The position numbers and the translations under genes were made by a program. The notes under the pieces are model-generated. The model was not told the DNA's origin and did no database searches. It worked only from the letters and a program-made list of their open reading frames with translations. A stretch of DNA of 39,292 nt, from assembly GCA_938038815.1 (NCBI GenBank), contig CALHTF010000090.1, forward strand, positions 1 through 39,292, in the 5' to 3' direction. Origin of the DNA: an uncultured Acidimicrobiales bacterium. Its GTDB lineage: Bacteria; Actinomycetota; Acidimicrobiia; Acidimicrobiales; SHLQ01. Positions 32,004 through 39,292 of this stretch are shown here, in pieces. Each line of letters begins with the position of its first letter. Position 1 is the first letter of the stretch.

Positions 32004-32870
32004 ATGACTGTTGCTGTTGTTACTGGTTCGAACTCGGGCATCGGAAGATCGGCTGCGGTCGACCTCGCGGCGAAAGGGTGGACCGTTTACGGCACCATGC
32101 GGTCGCTCGACAAAGGCACCAAACTCAAGGCCATGGCCGACGAGGCCGGCGTAACCGTGCATCCGGTCGTGTGCGACGTTACCGATACCGACTCGGTCAA
32201 CAAGGCAGTCGCCGAGGTGCTCGACGACGCTGGTCAGATCGATGTGCTTGTGAACAACGCTGGCATCGGTGGCAACGGGGTCGCCGAAGAATCTCCCCTT
32301 GAGATGTACGCCGAGGTGTTTGATGTCAACGTGATGGGCATCGTGCGTGGTGTGCAAGCCGTTGCGCCGCATATGCGCAGCCGCGGAAGCGGCACGATCG
32401 TCAACATCTCGTCGGTCGCGGGGCGAATCGCCGCGCTCGCCCAATCGCCCTATGTCGCCTCGAAGTGGGCGGTCGAAGGCCTTAGCGAAGGCATGGCGCA
32501 AGAGTTGGCCCCGCACGGTATCCGGGTCGTGATCGTGGAGCCGGGTGTTGTGAAGACCGCGATCTTGGCCAAGAACGAGGATGCTCCCAACGAGTCAGGC
32601 GCCTACGACGCTGCGTATCGCCGGCTGTTTGGCTTCTACATGGCCGGCATGGCGAACCCGGGTCATCCCTCTGAGGTCGCCGAGGTCATCCATGAAGCGG
32701 TGACCACCGACGAGTACAAGCTGCGCTGGACCTGCGGTTGGGGTGGTCCCGAACTCACCGCAAACCGCGCCAAAGTGAGTGACGAGGATTGGGTTGCGAT
32801 GGGTGCGATCGAAGACGACGCCGAGTACAACGCCCGGTTCAAAGAACTCTTCGGCCTCGATCTGGGCTAG
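32004..32870 (+). CDS. SDR family oxidoreductase
   Basis: A 288-residue classical short-chain dehydrogenase: TGSNSGIG cofactor motif at residues 7-14, NNAGIGG, catalytic serine in NISSVAG, and Y150 and K154 in YVASK. The C-terminal third (RLFGFYMAGMANPGHPSEVAEVIHEAVTTDEYKLRWTCGW) resembles SDRs acting on retinol-, steroid- or acylglycerol-like substrates. No signal or membrane segment. Its stop codon lies seven bases from the stop of the convergent gamma-glutamyltransferase gene. Confidence 0.88.
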   Translation: MTVAVVTGSNSGIGRSAAVDLAAKGWTVYGTMRSLDKGTKLKAMADEAGVTVHPVVCDVTDTDSVNKAVAEVLDDAGQIDVLVNNAGIGGNGVAEESPLEMYAEVFDVNVMGIVRGVQAVAPHMRSRGSGTIVNISSVAGRIAALAQSPYVASKWAVEGLSEGMAQELAPHGIRVVIVEPGVVKTAILAKNEDAPNESGAYDAAYRRLFGFYMAGMANPGHPSEVAEVIHEAVTTDEYKLRWTCGWGGPELTANRAKVSDEDWVAMGAIEDDAEYNARFKELFGLDLG

Positions 32871-32877
32871 TTCGCCT

Positions 32878-34476
32878 CTAGTAGCCGACCGCTTCGCCGA
32901 CCACGGACCTTGGGTCGGAGGCACCGGCGTAGCGAGCACCGTCGACGCCGAGGTCGATCATGTGGGCGTGGCCGAACGCCGAGGGGTTTTGGTCTTGAAT
33001 CTCGACCGTGTGACCTCGTTTGGTGAGCTCGTCGGCCCAGCCGGCGGCGTGGGGTTCGAGTTCGACTCGTACGTTCCCGGCGCCGCTCCAGGTCTCGAAA
33101 CCCGAGAGTGGATCGGGTGACGCCAGGGTGAAACGACCGGCCGAGATGATCTCGCCTGGCTGCTGGGTGGTGGTGAGTAGGCGGGTGAGCATCTGCAACA
33201 CCACCTGCGGCTGGGCGTCGCCGCCCATCGTGCCGAGGATGGCTCGCAGCGACCCGTCAGGTCGGGTGACCAAGGCAGGGGAGAGGGTGTGCGGGGGTCG
33301 ACGGCCCGGGCCGTACTCGGCCGGGTGGCCAGTTTCGAGCGAGAAACCGAGGCCCCGGTTGTGCAGGAACAGCCCGGTGTCGCCGACCACGATGTGGCTA
33401 CCGAAGTCGCGAGCGTTCGACTGGATAAGCGACACGCCCATGCCGGCGTCGTCGATGGCGCACATGTACATCGTCCCGCCGTCGCCCCAGCTATCGCCCC
33501 AGTCGGCGGCGCGGTCAGGGCTGATGCGGGCTCGGCGTGGTGCAAGGCGCTCTTCGCTGATCAGTGCGTTGCCGTCGGCGCCTTCGTGCAGCACCTGTGG
33601 GCGGTCGAAGCCAGCTGCCCGGCACGATTCGATGATGAGGTGTGCCCAGGTCGGGTCGGTCGGATCGGTGGGCAGATCGAGTCCTTCGGCGATGCGGGCG
33701 CCGGCCAGGCTGAGGTACCCCTGGGAGTTTGGCGGAACCGTCCAGACGTCGTGGCCCCAGACCCGCACACGTAACGGATCGACCCAGTCGGCCTGGATGG
33801 TGGCCAGATCGTCGGCGGTGTACTCGTCGGCCACGTCGGGTCGGCGGCCTGCTTCGATCAGGGCCTCGCCAAACTCGCCTTGGTAGAACCCGGCCCGCCC
33901 GTCGGTGGCTATGGCTTCGAGGGTCCGAGCTGCGCCCGGGCGAGTAACGGTTGCGCCTCTGGCCAGGTTCACGATGTCGGTGTTGCCCGGCACGTCGCTC
34001 ACCGATCGTGACACGTACGACAGCAGGGGTGAGGCGGTGAACCCGTCGGCGGCGAAGGCGATTGCGGGGGCGACGAGCTCGGCCATTGGCTGGGTACCGT
34101 AGCGTTCGGCCAGCATCATCCAGCCGTCGACGCAGCCGGGTACAGGAGCAGCGGAGATGTTGCCTCGGTGGGGAACGGTGGTGAGGCCTTCGGCGCGCAA
34201 CCGGTCGGGGTTGGCACCCGAGCCGGCTCGGCCCGATGCGTTGAGCACCGTTGGGGCCTGGCCCGGTTCGTACACGATGGCGAACAGGTCGCCGCCAAGG
34301 CCGCACATATGTTGTTGGGTAACCGCCAGCACGGCGTTGGTAGCGATCGCCGCGTCGACCGCATTGCCGCCGTGGCGCAGTACCTCGACCCCCGCACGGG
34401 ACGCCTCGGCATCGACCGAGCACACCATCGCGTGCTCGGCAAAAACGGTCTCGGTGTGCTGACTAGGCGGGTTCAT
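32878..34476 (-). CDS. gamma-glutamyltransferase family protein
   Basis: A 532-residue Ntn-hydrolase proenzyme. The N-terminal RHGGNAVDAAIATNAVLAVTQQHMCGLGGD block is typical. The autoprocessing nucleophile should be T335 in GGTMYMCAIDDAG, dividing the chain into large and small subunits; SGRAGSGA carries the donor-site residues. The usual THYSV after the threonine is changed to MYMCA. No signal peptide is seen, unlike the periplasmic E. coli GGT, so the protein may be cytoplasmic. Such GGT-like proteins may act on gamma-glutamyl amides, mycothiol-related compounds or glutaryl amides rather than glutathione. CAGACT six bases before the ATG is a weak leaderless -10. Confidence 0.88.
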   Translation of the reverse strand: MNPPSQHTETVFAEHAMVCSVDAEASRAGVEVLRHGGNAVDAAIATNAVLAVTQQHMCGLGGDLFAIVYEPGQAPTVLNASGRAGSGANPDRLRAEGLTTVPHRGNISAAPVPGCVDGWMMLAERYGTQPMAELVAPAIAFAADGFTASPLLSYVSRSVSDVPGNTDIVNLARGATVTRPGAARTLEAIATDGRAGFYQGEFGEALIEAGRRPDVADEYTADDLATIQADWVDPLRVRVWGHDVWTVPPNSQGYLSLAGARIAEGLDLPTDPTDPTWAHLIIESCRAAGFDRPQVLHEGADGNALISEERLAPRRARISPDRAADWGDSWGDGGTMYMCAIDDAGMGVSLIQSNARDFGSHIVVGDTGLFLHNRGLGFSLETGHPAEYGPGRRPPHTLSPALVTRPDGSLRAILGTMGGDAQPQVVLQMLTRLLTTTQQPGEIISAGRFTLASPDPLSGFETWSGAGNVRVELEPHAAGWADELTKRGHTVEIQDQNPSAFGHAHMIDLGVDGARYAGASDPRSVVGEAVGY

Positions 34477-34559
34477 CCGCCAAGTCTGTCACGGTGTCTC
34501 GACCACGCGGGTCTGCGCCTGCCCATCGACCACGTTGTGTGCTGAGCGGCGCGAAACTC

Positions 34560-34565
34560 TAGGGT
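34560..34565 (+). promoter_or_regulatory. -10 element for the 3-hydroxyisobutyrate-dehydrogenase-like gene
   Basis: TAGGGT about 49 bases before the ATG at 34614, giving a leader of about 42 bases with the ribosome-binding site GAGAGG. This is one of the minority of leadered transcripts here. Confidence 0.4.
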
Positions 34566-34613
34566 GTGCGGGTCCGGCAACGGCGCCGGGAAAGTACGAA
34601 GAGAGGCAGTGCA

Positions 34614-35570
34614 ATGCGCGTTGGATTTATTGGCCTGGGAAACGTGGGCGGCAAGCTAGCTGGATCGTTGATCCGCAACGGTCTTGAGGTCACGGTTCGC
34701 GACCTCGACAAAGCGGTGGCTCAACCGTTTCTCGACCAAGGCGCAGCCTGGGCTGACTCGCCCAAGGAGATGGCCGCGTCGGTCGATTTCGTGATCACCT
34801 GCCTGCCGTCGCCCGCCGCATCGGCCGCCGTGCTCGAAGCCGACGACGGCGTTCTCGCCGGACTCAGCGCTGGCAAGGTTTGGATGGAGATGAGCACCAC
34901 CGACGAAGCCGAGGTCACCCGCCTCGGCGAGAAGGTGAAGGCCCTGGGCGCCGAACCGGTCGACTGCCCGGTGTCGGGTGGTTGCCACCGGGCCGCAACG
35001 GGCAACATCGCCATCTTTGCCGGCTGCGAGCGCGAAACCTTCGAGAAGATTCTGCCAATTCTCACCACCATTGGCCGACGGGTGCTTCACACCGGCGAAC
35101 TGGGCTCCGCGTCGGTCCTCAAGGTGGTCACCAACTACCTGGCCACCGCCAACTTGCTCAGCGTGTGCGAAGCACTGGTTACCTCCAAGGCGGCCGGTAT
35201 GGATCTCAACGTTGCGTATGAAGCGATCGCCATCTCGAGCGGCAACTCGTTTGTGCACGAAACCGAAGGGCAGGTGATCCTCAACGGTTCGCGCGACATC
35301 AACTTCACGATGGACCTGGTGAAGAAAGACATCGGCCTCTTCCAGGCGGTGGCCGACCGGGCCAACGTGCCCCTCGAAATCAGCCCGCTCCTCATCGAGA
35401 TTTTCGACGACGGCATCGAGCGGTACGGCGATCGCGAATGGTCGCCCAACATCATCCGCCGACTCGAAGATGCAACCGGCCTCGACATCACCGCACCCGG
35501 ATTCCCCGCCGAGATGACCGACGACGAACCCGAAGAGCCCGGCTACGAAGTGATACCCACCGGGAAATGA
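34614..35570 (+). CDS. NAD(P)-dependent beta-hydroxyacid dehydrogenase (3-hydroxyisobutyrate dehydrogenase family)
   Basis: A 318-residue enzyme with the Rossmann motif GFIGLGNVGGKLAG at residue 4, the substrate-binding DCPVSGGCHRAATGN segment near residue 120, and the catalytic lysine K170 in SVLKVVTNYLATANL. These features define the 3-hydroxyisobutyrate, tartronate-semialdehyde and 6-phosphogluconate dehydrogenase family. The ATG at 34614 is chosen because GAGAGG precedes it and homology starts there. The MFS carrier follows 28 bases later, suggesting uptake and oxidation of one compound. Confidence 0.9.
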   Translation: MRVGFIGLGNVGGKLAGSLIRNGLEVTVRDLDKAVAQPFLDQGAAWADSPKEMAASVDFVITCLPSPAASAAVLEADDGVLAGLSAGKVWMEMSTTDEAEVTRLGEKVKALGAEPVDCPVSGGCHRAATGNIAIFAGCERETFEKILPILTTIGRRVLHTGELGSASVLKVVTNYLATANLLSVCEALVTSKAAGMDLNVAYEAIAISSGNSFVHETEGQVILNGSRDINFTMDLVKKDIGLFQAVADRANVPLEISPLLIEIFDDGIERYGDREWSPNIIRRLEDATGLDITAPGFPAEMTDDEPEEPGYEVIPTGK

Positions 35571-35598
35571 TCTGAGAGGGCTCCCGAGAACCGCCTAT

Positions 35599-36741
35599 GT
35601 GTTAGCGGCCACGCTGTTTGTGGTCTCGTGGGGAACCAACGTCTCGACTCCCTTCCTGGTGCTGTACCAGGACCGTCTCGACCTCAACCGGAGCGCCACC
35701 GTCGGGATCTTTGTGATCTACGTCGTGGGTATTCTCGGTGCACTGTTGGTCGCTGGACCACTGTCGGACCGGTACGGTCGGCGCCCGCTCGTCCTGCCCT
35801 TTGTGATGTTGTCGGCACTGGCTTCGCTCATCTTGGTTTTTGGCCGTGACTCGTTCGTGTTGTTGCTGCTCGGGCGGCTGCTGCTCGGTGCGGTGAGCGG
35901 TGTAGTGCTCGGCGTGGGTTCGGCATGGATGCTCGAACTGCTGGGCAAAGGTAACGAGTTGGTCGCCGCCCTCTTCACCACCATCATCACGTTCCTGGGT
36001 TTCGGATTCGGCCCCATGCTGTCGGCGTTGTACGAACGATTCTTCGATGCCCCGCTCGTCGTCCCGTTCTTGATGCACGTAGGCGTCACGTTGTTGGTGC
36101 TGCCGTTTGCGGCCCGAATCCCCGAGACCCACGACCCCATACCCAACCACCCGATTCGAGTGCGCCTCGGCGTGCCGGCCGAAGCCCGAAACGACTTCTT
36201 CGGCATCGTGTTGCCGGCCGCCGTCTGGGTGTTTGCCTTCCCGTCGACGGCCTTTGCGTTGTTTCCGGTGCTGTTGAGCGAGGCGATCGACGGATCCGAA
36301 GTTCTTATCGCCGGCGCCTGCGGCACCTTGACCTCGTGGGCGTCGCTCCTTGCTCGGCCGGTGGTCGGCCGGGTGAAGCAGCGCTGGTTGCTCTCGACCG
36401 GCATGGCGGCCGGTGTGGTGGGCTACATCTTCGGGACGGTGGCGTTCGCGTTTGAGACGTGGCCCTTGGCCCTGCCGGCCGCGGTGCTGGCCGGGTTGGC
36501 GTCGGCCATCATCACCTCGGGTTGTTTGAAGCTGCTGGGTGAAATGGCCGACGACGAATCCCGCGGCAAGCTGACCTCGACCTTCTACCTGCTCGCCTAT
36601 CCGGGCATGGCCATGCCACTGTTCATCACCACCCTCGGTGCGGTGTGGTCGGTGGCGAGCGCCCTACTGCTGGTGACCGCGGTGGCCGCCTTGCTCACGC
36701 TGCGGGCAGCGCTCTTGGCGCGCTCGGTCGTCGCCGCTTAA
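35599..36741 (+). CDS. MFS transporter
   Basis: A 380-residue major facilitator protein with about 12 membrane segments and motif A at GPLSDRYGRRPLV (about residues 53-65), close to DHA1-type drug or metabolite:H+ antiporters. The GTG start at 35599 is uncertain: no ATG is available in frame after the stop at 35551, and a GAGAGGG sequence at 35574-35580 lies too far away for it; a CTG at 35572 is the only other upstream candidate. It forms a likely operon with the dehydrogenase before it. Substrate unknown. Confidence 0.87.
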   Translation: MLAATLFVVSWGTNVSTPFLVLYQDRLDLNRSATVGIFVIYVVGILGALLVAGPLSDRYGRRPLVLPFVMLSALASLILVFGRDSFVLLLLGRLLLGAVSGVVLGVGSAWMLELLGKGNELVAALFTTIITFLGFGFGPMLSALYERFFDAPLVVPFLMHVGVTLLVLPFAARIPETHDPIPNHPIRVRLGVPAEARNDFFGIVLPAAVWVFAFPSTAFALFPVLLSEAIDGSEVLIAGACGTLTSWASLLARPVVGRVKQRWLLSTGMAAGVVGYIFGTVAFAFETWPLALPAAVLAGLASAIITSGCLKLLGEMADDESRGKLTSTFYLLAYPGMAMPLFITTLGAVWSVASALLLVTAVAALLTLRAALLARSVVAA

Positions 36742-36864
36742 CCCCACCCTCACATTCTGTGTATCGGCCGACACGCTTGGTTGGTCGCTCGCGCCACGGA
36801 ACGATTTCGCAACTTCCTAGAAGCTGAAGGAGTAACGCAAACGAATCGACGGGGAGTCGGGAAC

Positions 36865-37575
36865 ATGAACAACCAAGCAGCTCGCAAAGTACGGAACAAC
36901 CGAGGAACCGCATGGGCAGGAGCCGGCCTGGCGCTGGTCATGGCCTTCACCGGCTGCGGGGCCATCGCCGAGAAGGCGACCGAACGGGCCTTCGAAGAAG
37001 CCATCGAGGCTGGGCTCGAGGCCGACACCGGCGAGAAGGTCGAGATCGACCTCGACCCGAGCAATGGATCGTTCTCGGTAAGCGGCGAAGACGGCGAAGA
37101 GTTCTCGATCTCGGTCGACGAAGAAGCCGGCACCGTATCGATGGAGGCCGATGGCGAAGAAGTTGTCATGTCGGTCGACGAGGAAGAAGGAACCGTCACC
37201 ATCGAAGGAGAAGGGGCCGACGGCTCGACCACGATGCAGTTCGGCGGTGACGACCTGCCGGAGAACTGGCCAGACTGGATGCCCGGAGTCGACGGCGACG
37301 TCATCAGTAGCAGCGAGTTCGGCATCGACGGTGACCGCATGATGTTTGCGGCTTTCGATACCGACGACGCCATGGGGGCGGGCTCCGAGGTTGCTGCACA
37401 CCTGCGAGCGAACGGGTTCACCGAGCAGGCCCACAGCGAGGCGTCGGTCGACGGGGCGACCTACGAGACGTGGACGCTCACCTCAGGCGAGTTCGACGTG
37501 AACATCGTGGCCACCGATAGCGACACCGACTACGACCAACCGCTTTCGGTGAACATCATGACCGCCGACGGCTAG
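36865..37575 (+). CDS. acidic lipoprotein, unknown function
   Basis: A 236-residue protein with a basic N-region (NNQAARKVRNNRG), a hydrophobic core and a lipobox-like AFTGC that would lipidate C31 and anchor it outside the membrane. Residues 60-135 are strongly acidic and made of imperfect beta-strand repeats: SVDEEAGTVSMEADGEE is followed by SVDEEEGTVTIEGEGADG. The C-terminal half (residues 140-236) looks like a compact domain with DDAMGAGSEVAAHLRANGF. No family recognised. ATG 36865 is preferred to an upstream in-frame start at 36781. It converges with the next gene, stops overlapping by four bases (CTAG). Confidence 0.75.
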   Translation: MNNQAARKVRNNRGTAWAGAGLALVMAFTGCGAIAEKATERAFEEAIEAGLEADTGEKVEIDLDPSNGSFSVSGEDGEEFSISVDEEAGTVSMEADGEEVVMSVDEEEGTVTIEGEGADGSTTMQFGGDDLPENWPDWMPGVDGDVISSSEFGIDGDRMMFAAFDTDDAMGAGSEVAAHLRANGFTEQAHSEASVDGATYETWTLTSGEFDVNIVATDSDTDYDQPLSVNIMTADG

Positions 37576-38834
37576 TCGAAGTCGGGGAGCCGTAGCTGGT
37601 ACACCTCGGCGTCGATGCCACAGGAACCACCATCGCTGTTGAACCAGACTTTGGTGAACGTACGATTTACCACTGCGTGGGGCTCGGTCCAGTACGAGTC
37701 CCCGCAGTTGTACGTGTGGGCGAGGTTGAGGATCCGCCCGTTCGGTTCGAGCTCGACCGCAAAGATCTTGTTGCAGGTCCAGTTGGTGTCGTCCTTGCAG
37801 TTGTAGGTCGAGGCGACCACCCAGCCGGGTTTGTCGTACCCCTTGCCCGAGATGTGGATCGACGTGTTGCCGCCGGCGTAGATATCGAAGATGCGGGTTT
37901 CGTCGAGGTCGTCGAGGTCGGTCGCCACGAGCCAGCCGGCATTCGGACCGCTCGAGAAATCGATGTATACGTAGGTGTCGCGGCCCTGATTGTTCAGGGC
38001 GATGTCGCTGTGATCGGCTTTCTGGTTGATGCGGCGCTCGTTGCGAAGATCGGCGTCGTACACGTAGGTGCCTCGGCCGTAGCCCGCCACTACGTACTCG
38101 CCGGTCGGCGACATCGACACCCAGTCGAGGGCGCCGACGTTGGTACGCAGGTTCCGGGTACCGAGCACCGTGTTGGTTTTGAGGTCGTAGCTGATGATGC
38201 CGAGCGGCTGTTCGGCCGAGTTGTACACGATCCAGGCGTGACGGAATCCGTCGGCGCTGGGCGACCCTTCGGCTCGATCCTTCATGTACGTAGCATCGGG
38301 CCAGACCGCTTGGGCTCGGCTGGTGAGATCGGCCAGCACGACCTTGGTGTCCTTCACGACGTTTACCTGATTGAGCTTCAGGCTGCCGGTGGAGGCGTTC
38401 GGGCCGTCGAGGTAGCGCAGGAATCGCTGGGCAACCGGATGCCACTGAGGTTCGGCGTCGGGGTGGATGTCGAGGGTGGCCACATGCTTTCCGTTGAGAC
38501 GAGTGACGTGGTATTCGGCGTCGCCGTGGTAGGTGAGGAAGAGCTTGCCTCTCGATGACTCGGCTTGGCGTCGGCTGTAGGTGTTGCGGTTGAACCGGGT
38601 GCCGGTGGCGTCGGACCGGCGTCGAACTTGGGTGCCGTACACCGGGTCGAAGCGCTTCTCTCGTAGCGGCGGTCGCGACCACGTGGGGTCCGGGGGAGTG
38701 GTGTCGTAACCCCACACGAGCCCCTGGGTTGGCTGGGTCGCCTCGACCCACCGTTCAGGTTCAGCCTGAGCAGGTGCCACCAAAACAGCGGCCAACAGAC
38801 CAACAACAACCAAAGTCCTCAAAGCAAAGCGCAT
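37572..38834 (-). CDS. secreted protein, probable beta-propeller
   Basis: A 420-residue protein with a clear signal peptide (residues 1-24, cleaved after AQA). The mature part shows repeated blade-like segments, for example SMSPTGEYVVAGYGRGTYVYDADL and ISYDLKTNTVLGTRNLRT, so a WD40- or TolB-like propeller is likely; no catalytic motif is recognised. Cysteines occur only in the last quarter (YNCKDDTNWTC, YNCGD, GGSCG) and probably form disulfides. Tryptophan and tyrosine are frequent, as in carbohydrate-binding propellers, but no function is assigned. Its promoter faces the hairpin-repeat region on the right. Confidence 0.8.
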   Translation of the reverse strand: MRFALRTLVVVGLLAAVLVAPAQAEPERWVEATQPTQGLVWGYDTTPPDPTWSRPPLREKRFDPVYGTQVRRRSDATGTRFNRNTYSRRQAESSRGKLFLTYHGDAEYHVTRLNGKHVATLDIHPDAEPQWHPVAQRFLRYLDGPNASTGSLKLNQVNVVKDTKVVLADLTSRAQAVWPDATYMKDRAEGSPSADGFRHAWIVYNSAEQPLGIISYDLKTNTVLGTRNLRTNVGALDWVSMSPTGEYVVAGYGRGTYVYDADLRNERRINQKADHSDIALNNQGRDTYVYIDFSSGPNAGWLVATDLDDLDETRIFDIYAGGNTSIHISGKGYDKPGWVVASTYNCKDDTNWTCNKIFAVELEPNGRILNLAHTYNCGDSYWTEPHAVVNRTFTKVWFNSDGGSCGIDAEVYQLRLPDFD

Positions 38835-38874
38835 ACCAAGTAACTCGCACGAACCCCAGTCGAGGGGGGACCGT

Positions 38875-39292
38875 GTCGGTCTTCGGTCCTAGCGGACCTT
38901 CGAGCCTGACGGAGTTTCGGCCTCCGCTTCGCGTCGGTCTCAGCCCTGACGGGCTTCGATCCTTACGGAGTTTCGGCCTCCGCTTCGCTCCGACCAAAAC
39001 GTCCCTCGCGTTGGTCGAAGTCCCGAGTTGCGCAGCAACTCGCTAAGGATTGAGGTCCGTCAGGACCGAAACCGACGGGCACTGGGTCGGTCTGCGGCCG
39101 CAAGCGGCCTTCGATCCTTACGGAGTTTCCGGTTCCGCTTCGCGTCGGTCTCAGCCCTGACGGGCTTCGATCCTTACGGAGTTTCGGCCTCCGCTTCGCT
39201 CCGACCAAAACGTCCCTGATTGTGAGTGCGCAGAGGTCCCGAGTTGCGAAGCAACTCGCTAAGGATCGTAGGTCCGCTAGGACCGAAGACCG
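38875..39292. repeat. tandem hairpin-repeat element with 22-base terminal inverted repeats
   Basis: There is no gene here. Two units with a period of 211 bp start at 38875 and 39086; 84 bases (38923-39006 and 39134-39217) are identical. Each unit has small hairpins of 5-bp stem and 4-base loop: GGTCC-TAGC-GGACC (38885-38898) versus GGCCG-CAAG-CGGCC (39096-39109) at the same unit position; AGCCC-TGAC-GGGCT (38942-38955, 39153-39166); GAGTTGC-GCA/GAA-GCAACTC (39025-39041, 39241-39257); and GGTCC-GTCA/GCTA-GGACC (39054-39067, 39271-39284). Bases 38877-38898 and 39271-39292 are perfect inverted copies; the second ends at the window edge, so the true end of the element is not visible. Confidence 0.9.

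Noticed and set aside
38761..39208. Two minus-strand frames with identical MVGAKRRPKLRKDRSPSG starts in the repeat region
   Set aside because: The identity comes from the 211-bp tandem repeat, not from protein conservation; the DNA is hairpin-dense and the frames lack ribosome-binding sites.
38875..39292. CRISPR array
   Set aside because: Only two units of about 211 bp, no short repeats with unique spacers, no cas genes.
38875..39292. Integron attC sites
   Set aside because: The hairpins are short and perfect, without the paired imperfect R and L boxes, and no integrase or cassette structure is present.

Overview
The window is high-GC bacterial chromosome, packed with genes on both strands: 36 protein genes in 39.3 kb, no RNA gene seen, no phage gene and no transposase. 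Its content points to Actinomycetota: an F420-type luciferase-like oxidoreductase, a protein with a mycothiol-dependent isomerase-type N-terminal domain, several SDR and acyl-CoA dehydrogenase enzymes, and many apparently leaderless genes with a TANNNT -10 element six bases before the start codon. A marine or freshwater member of class Acidimicrobiia (Ilumatobacter-like) is my best guess, but that is inference from gene style, not from a marker gene.

Layout. Bases 1-4110 (minus strand) hold a methylthioadenosine-salvage operon (FucA-like class II aldolase, mtnA, MTA/SAH deaminase cut by the window edge), preceded by a TSUP anion exporter and a class V aminotransferase. Bases 4146-10363 (plus) hold a lipoprotein-type ADP-ribosylglycohydrolase and an unusual two-gene transporter: an MFS carrier fused to a LivF-type ATPase, translationally coupled to a LivH-LivM-LivG fusion. 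Bases 10588-19953 are single genes and small operons for redox and lipid-like metabolism: acyl-CoA dehydrogenase, hydrolase plus SDR, class II fructose-bisphosphate aldolase (fba) with a textbook terminator, F420-type oxidoreductase plus SDR, and a divergent MarR/YceI pair with a palindromic operator. Bases 20030-27079 (plus) hold a VOC protein, a 58-residue small protein, an N-acyl-D-amino-acid-deacylase-like amidohydrolase with an alpha/beta hydrolase, a CbxX/EccA-type AAA+ ATPase and an orphan pyruvate-dehydrogenase-E1/transketolase-like enzyme. Bases 27095-38834 carry an RNase Z-like hydrolase, an SGNH-like secreted protein with a zinc alcohol dehydrogenase, an ACT-domain malic enzyme, a YbaK editing protein with an SDR, a gamma-glutamyltransferase, a 3-hydroxyisobutyrate-dehydrogenase-like enzyme with an MFS carrier, an acidic lipoprotein and a secreted propeller-like protein.

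Bases 38875-39292 are non-coding: two tandem units of about 211 bp built from small 5-bp-stem, 4-base-loop hairpins, with covarying stems, bounded by perfect 22-base inverted repeats (38877-38898 and 39271-39292, the latter at the window edge).

The best candidates for something new are the MFS-LivF / LivHMG transporter and the hairpin-repeat element. Also worth attention are the apparent deaminase-MtnA-aldolase version of the methylthioadenosine shunt, the exported ADP-ribosylglycohydrolase, and the very regular gene-boundary grammar: leaderless starts, overlapping divergent promoters and overlapping convergent stop codons.
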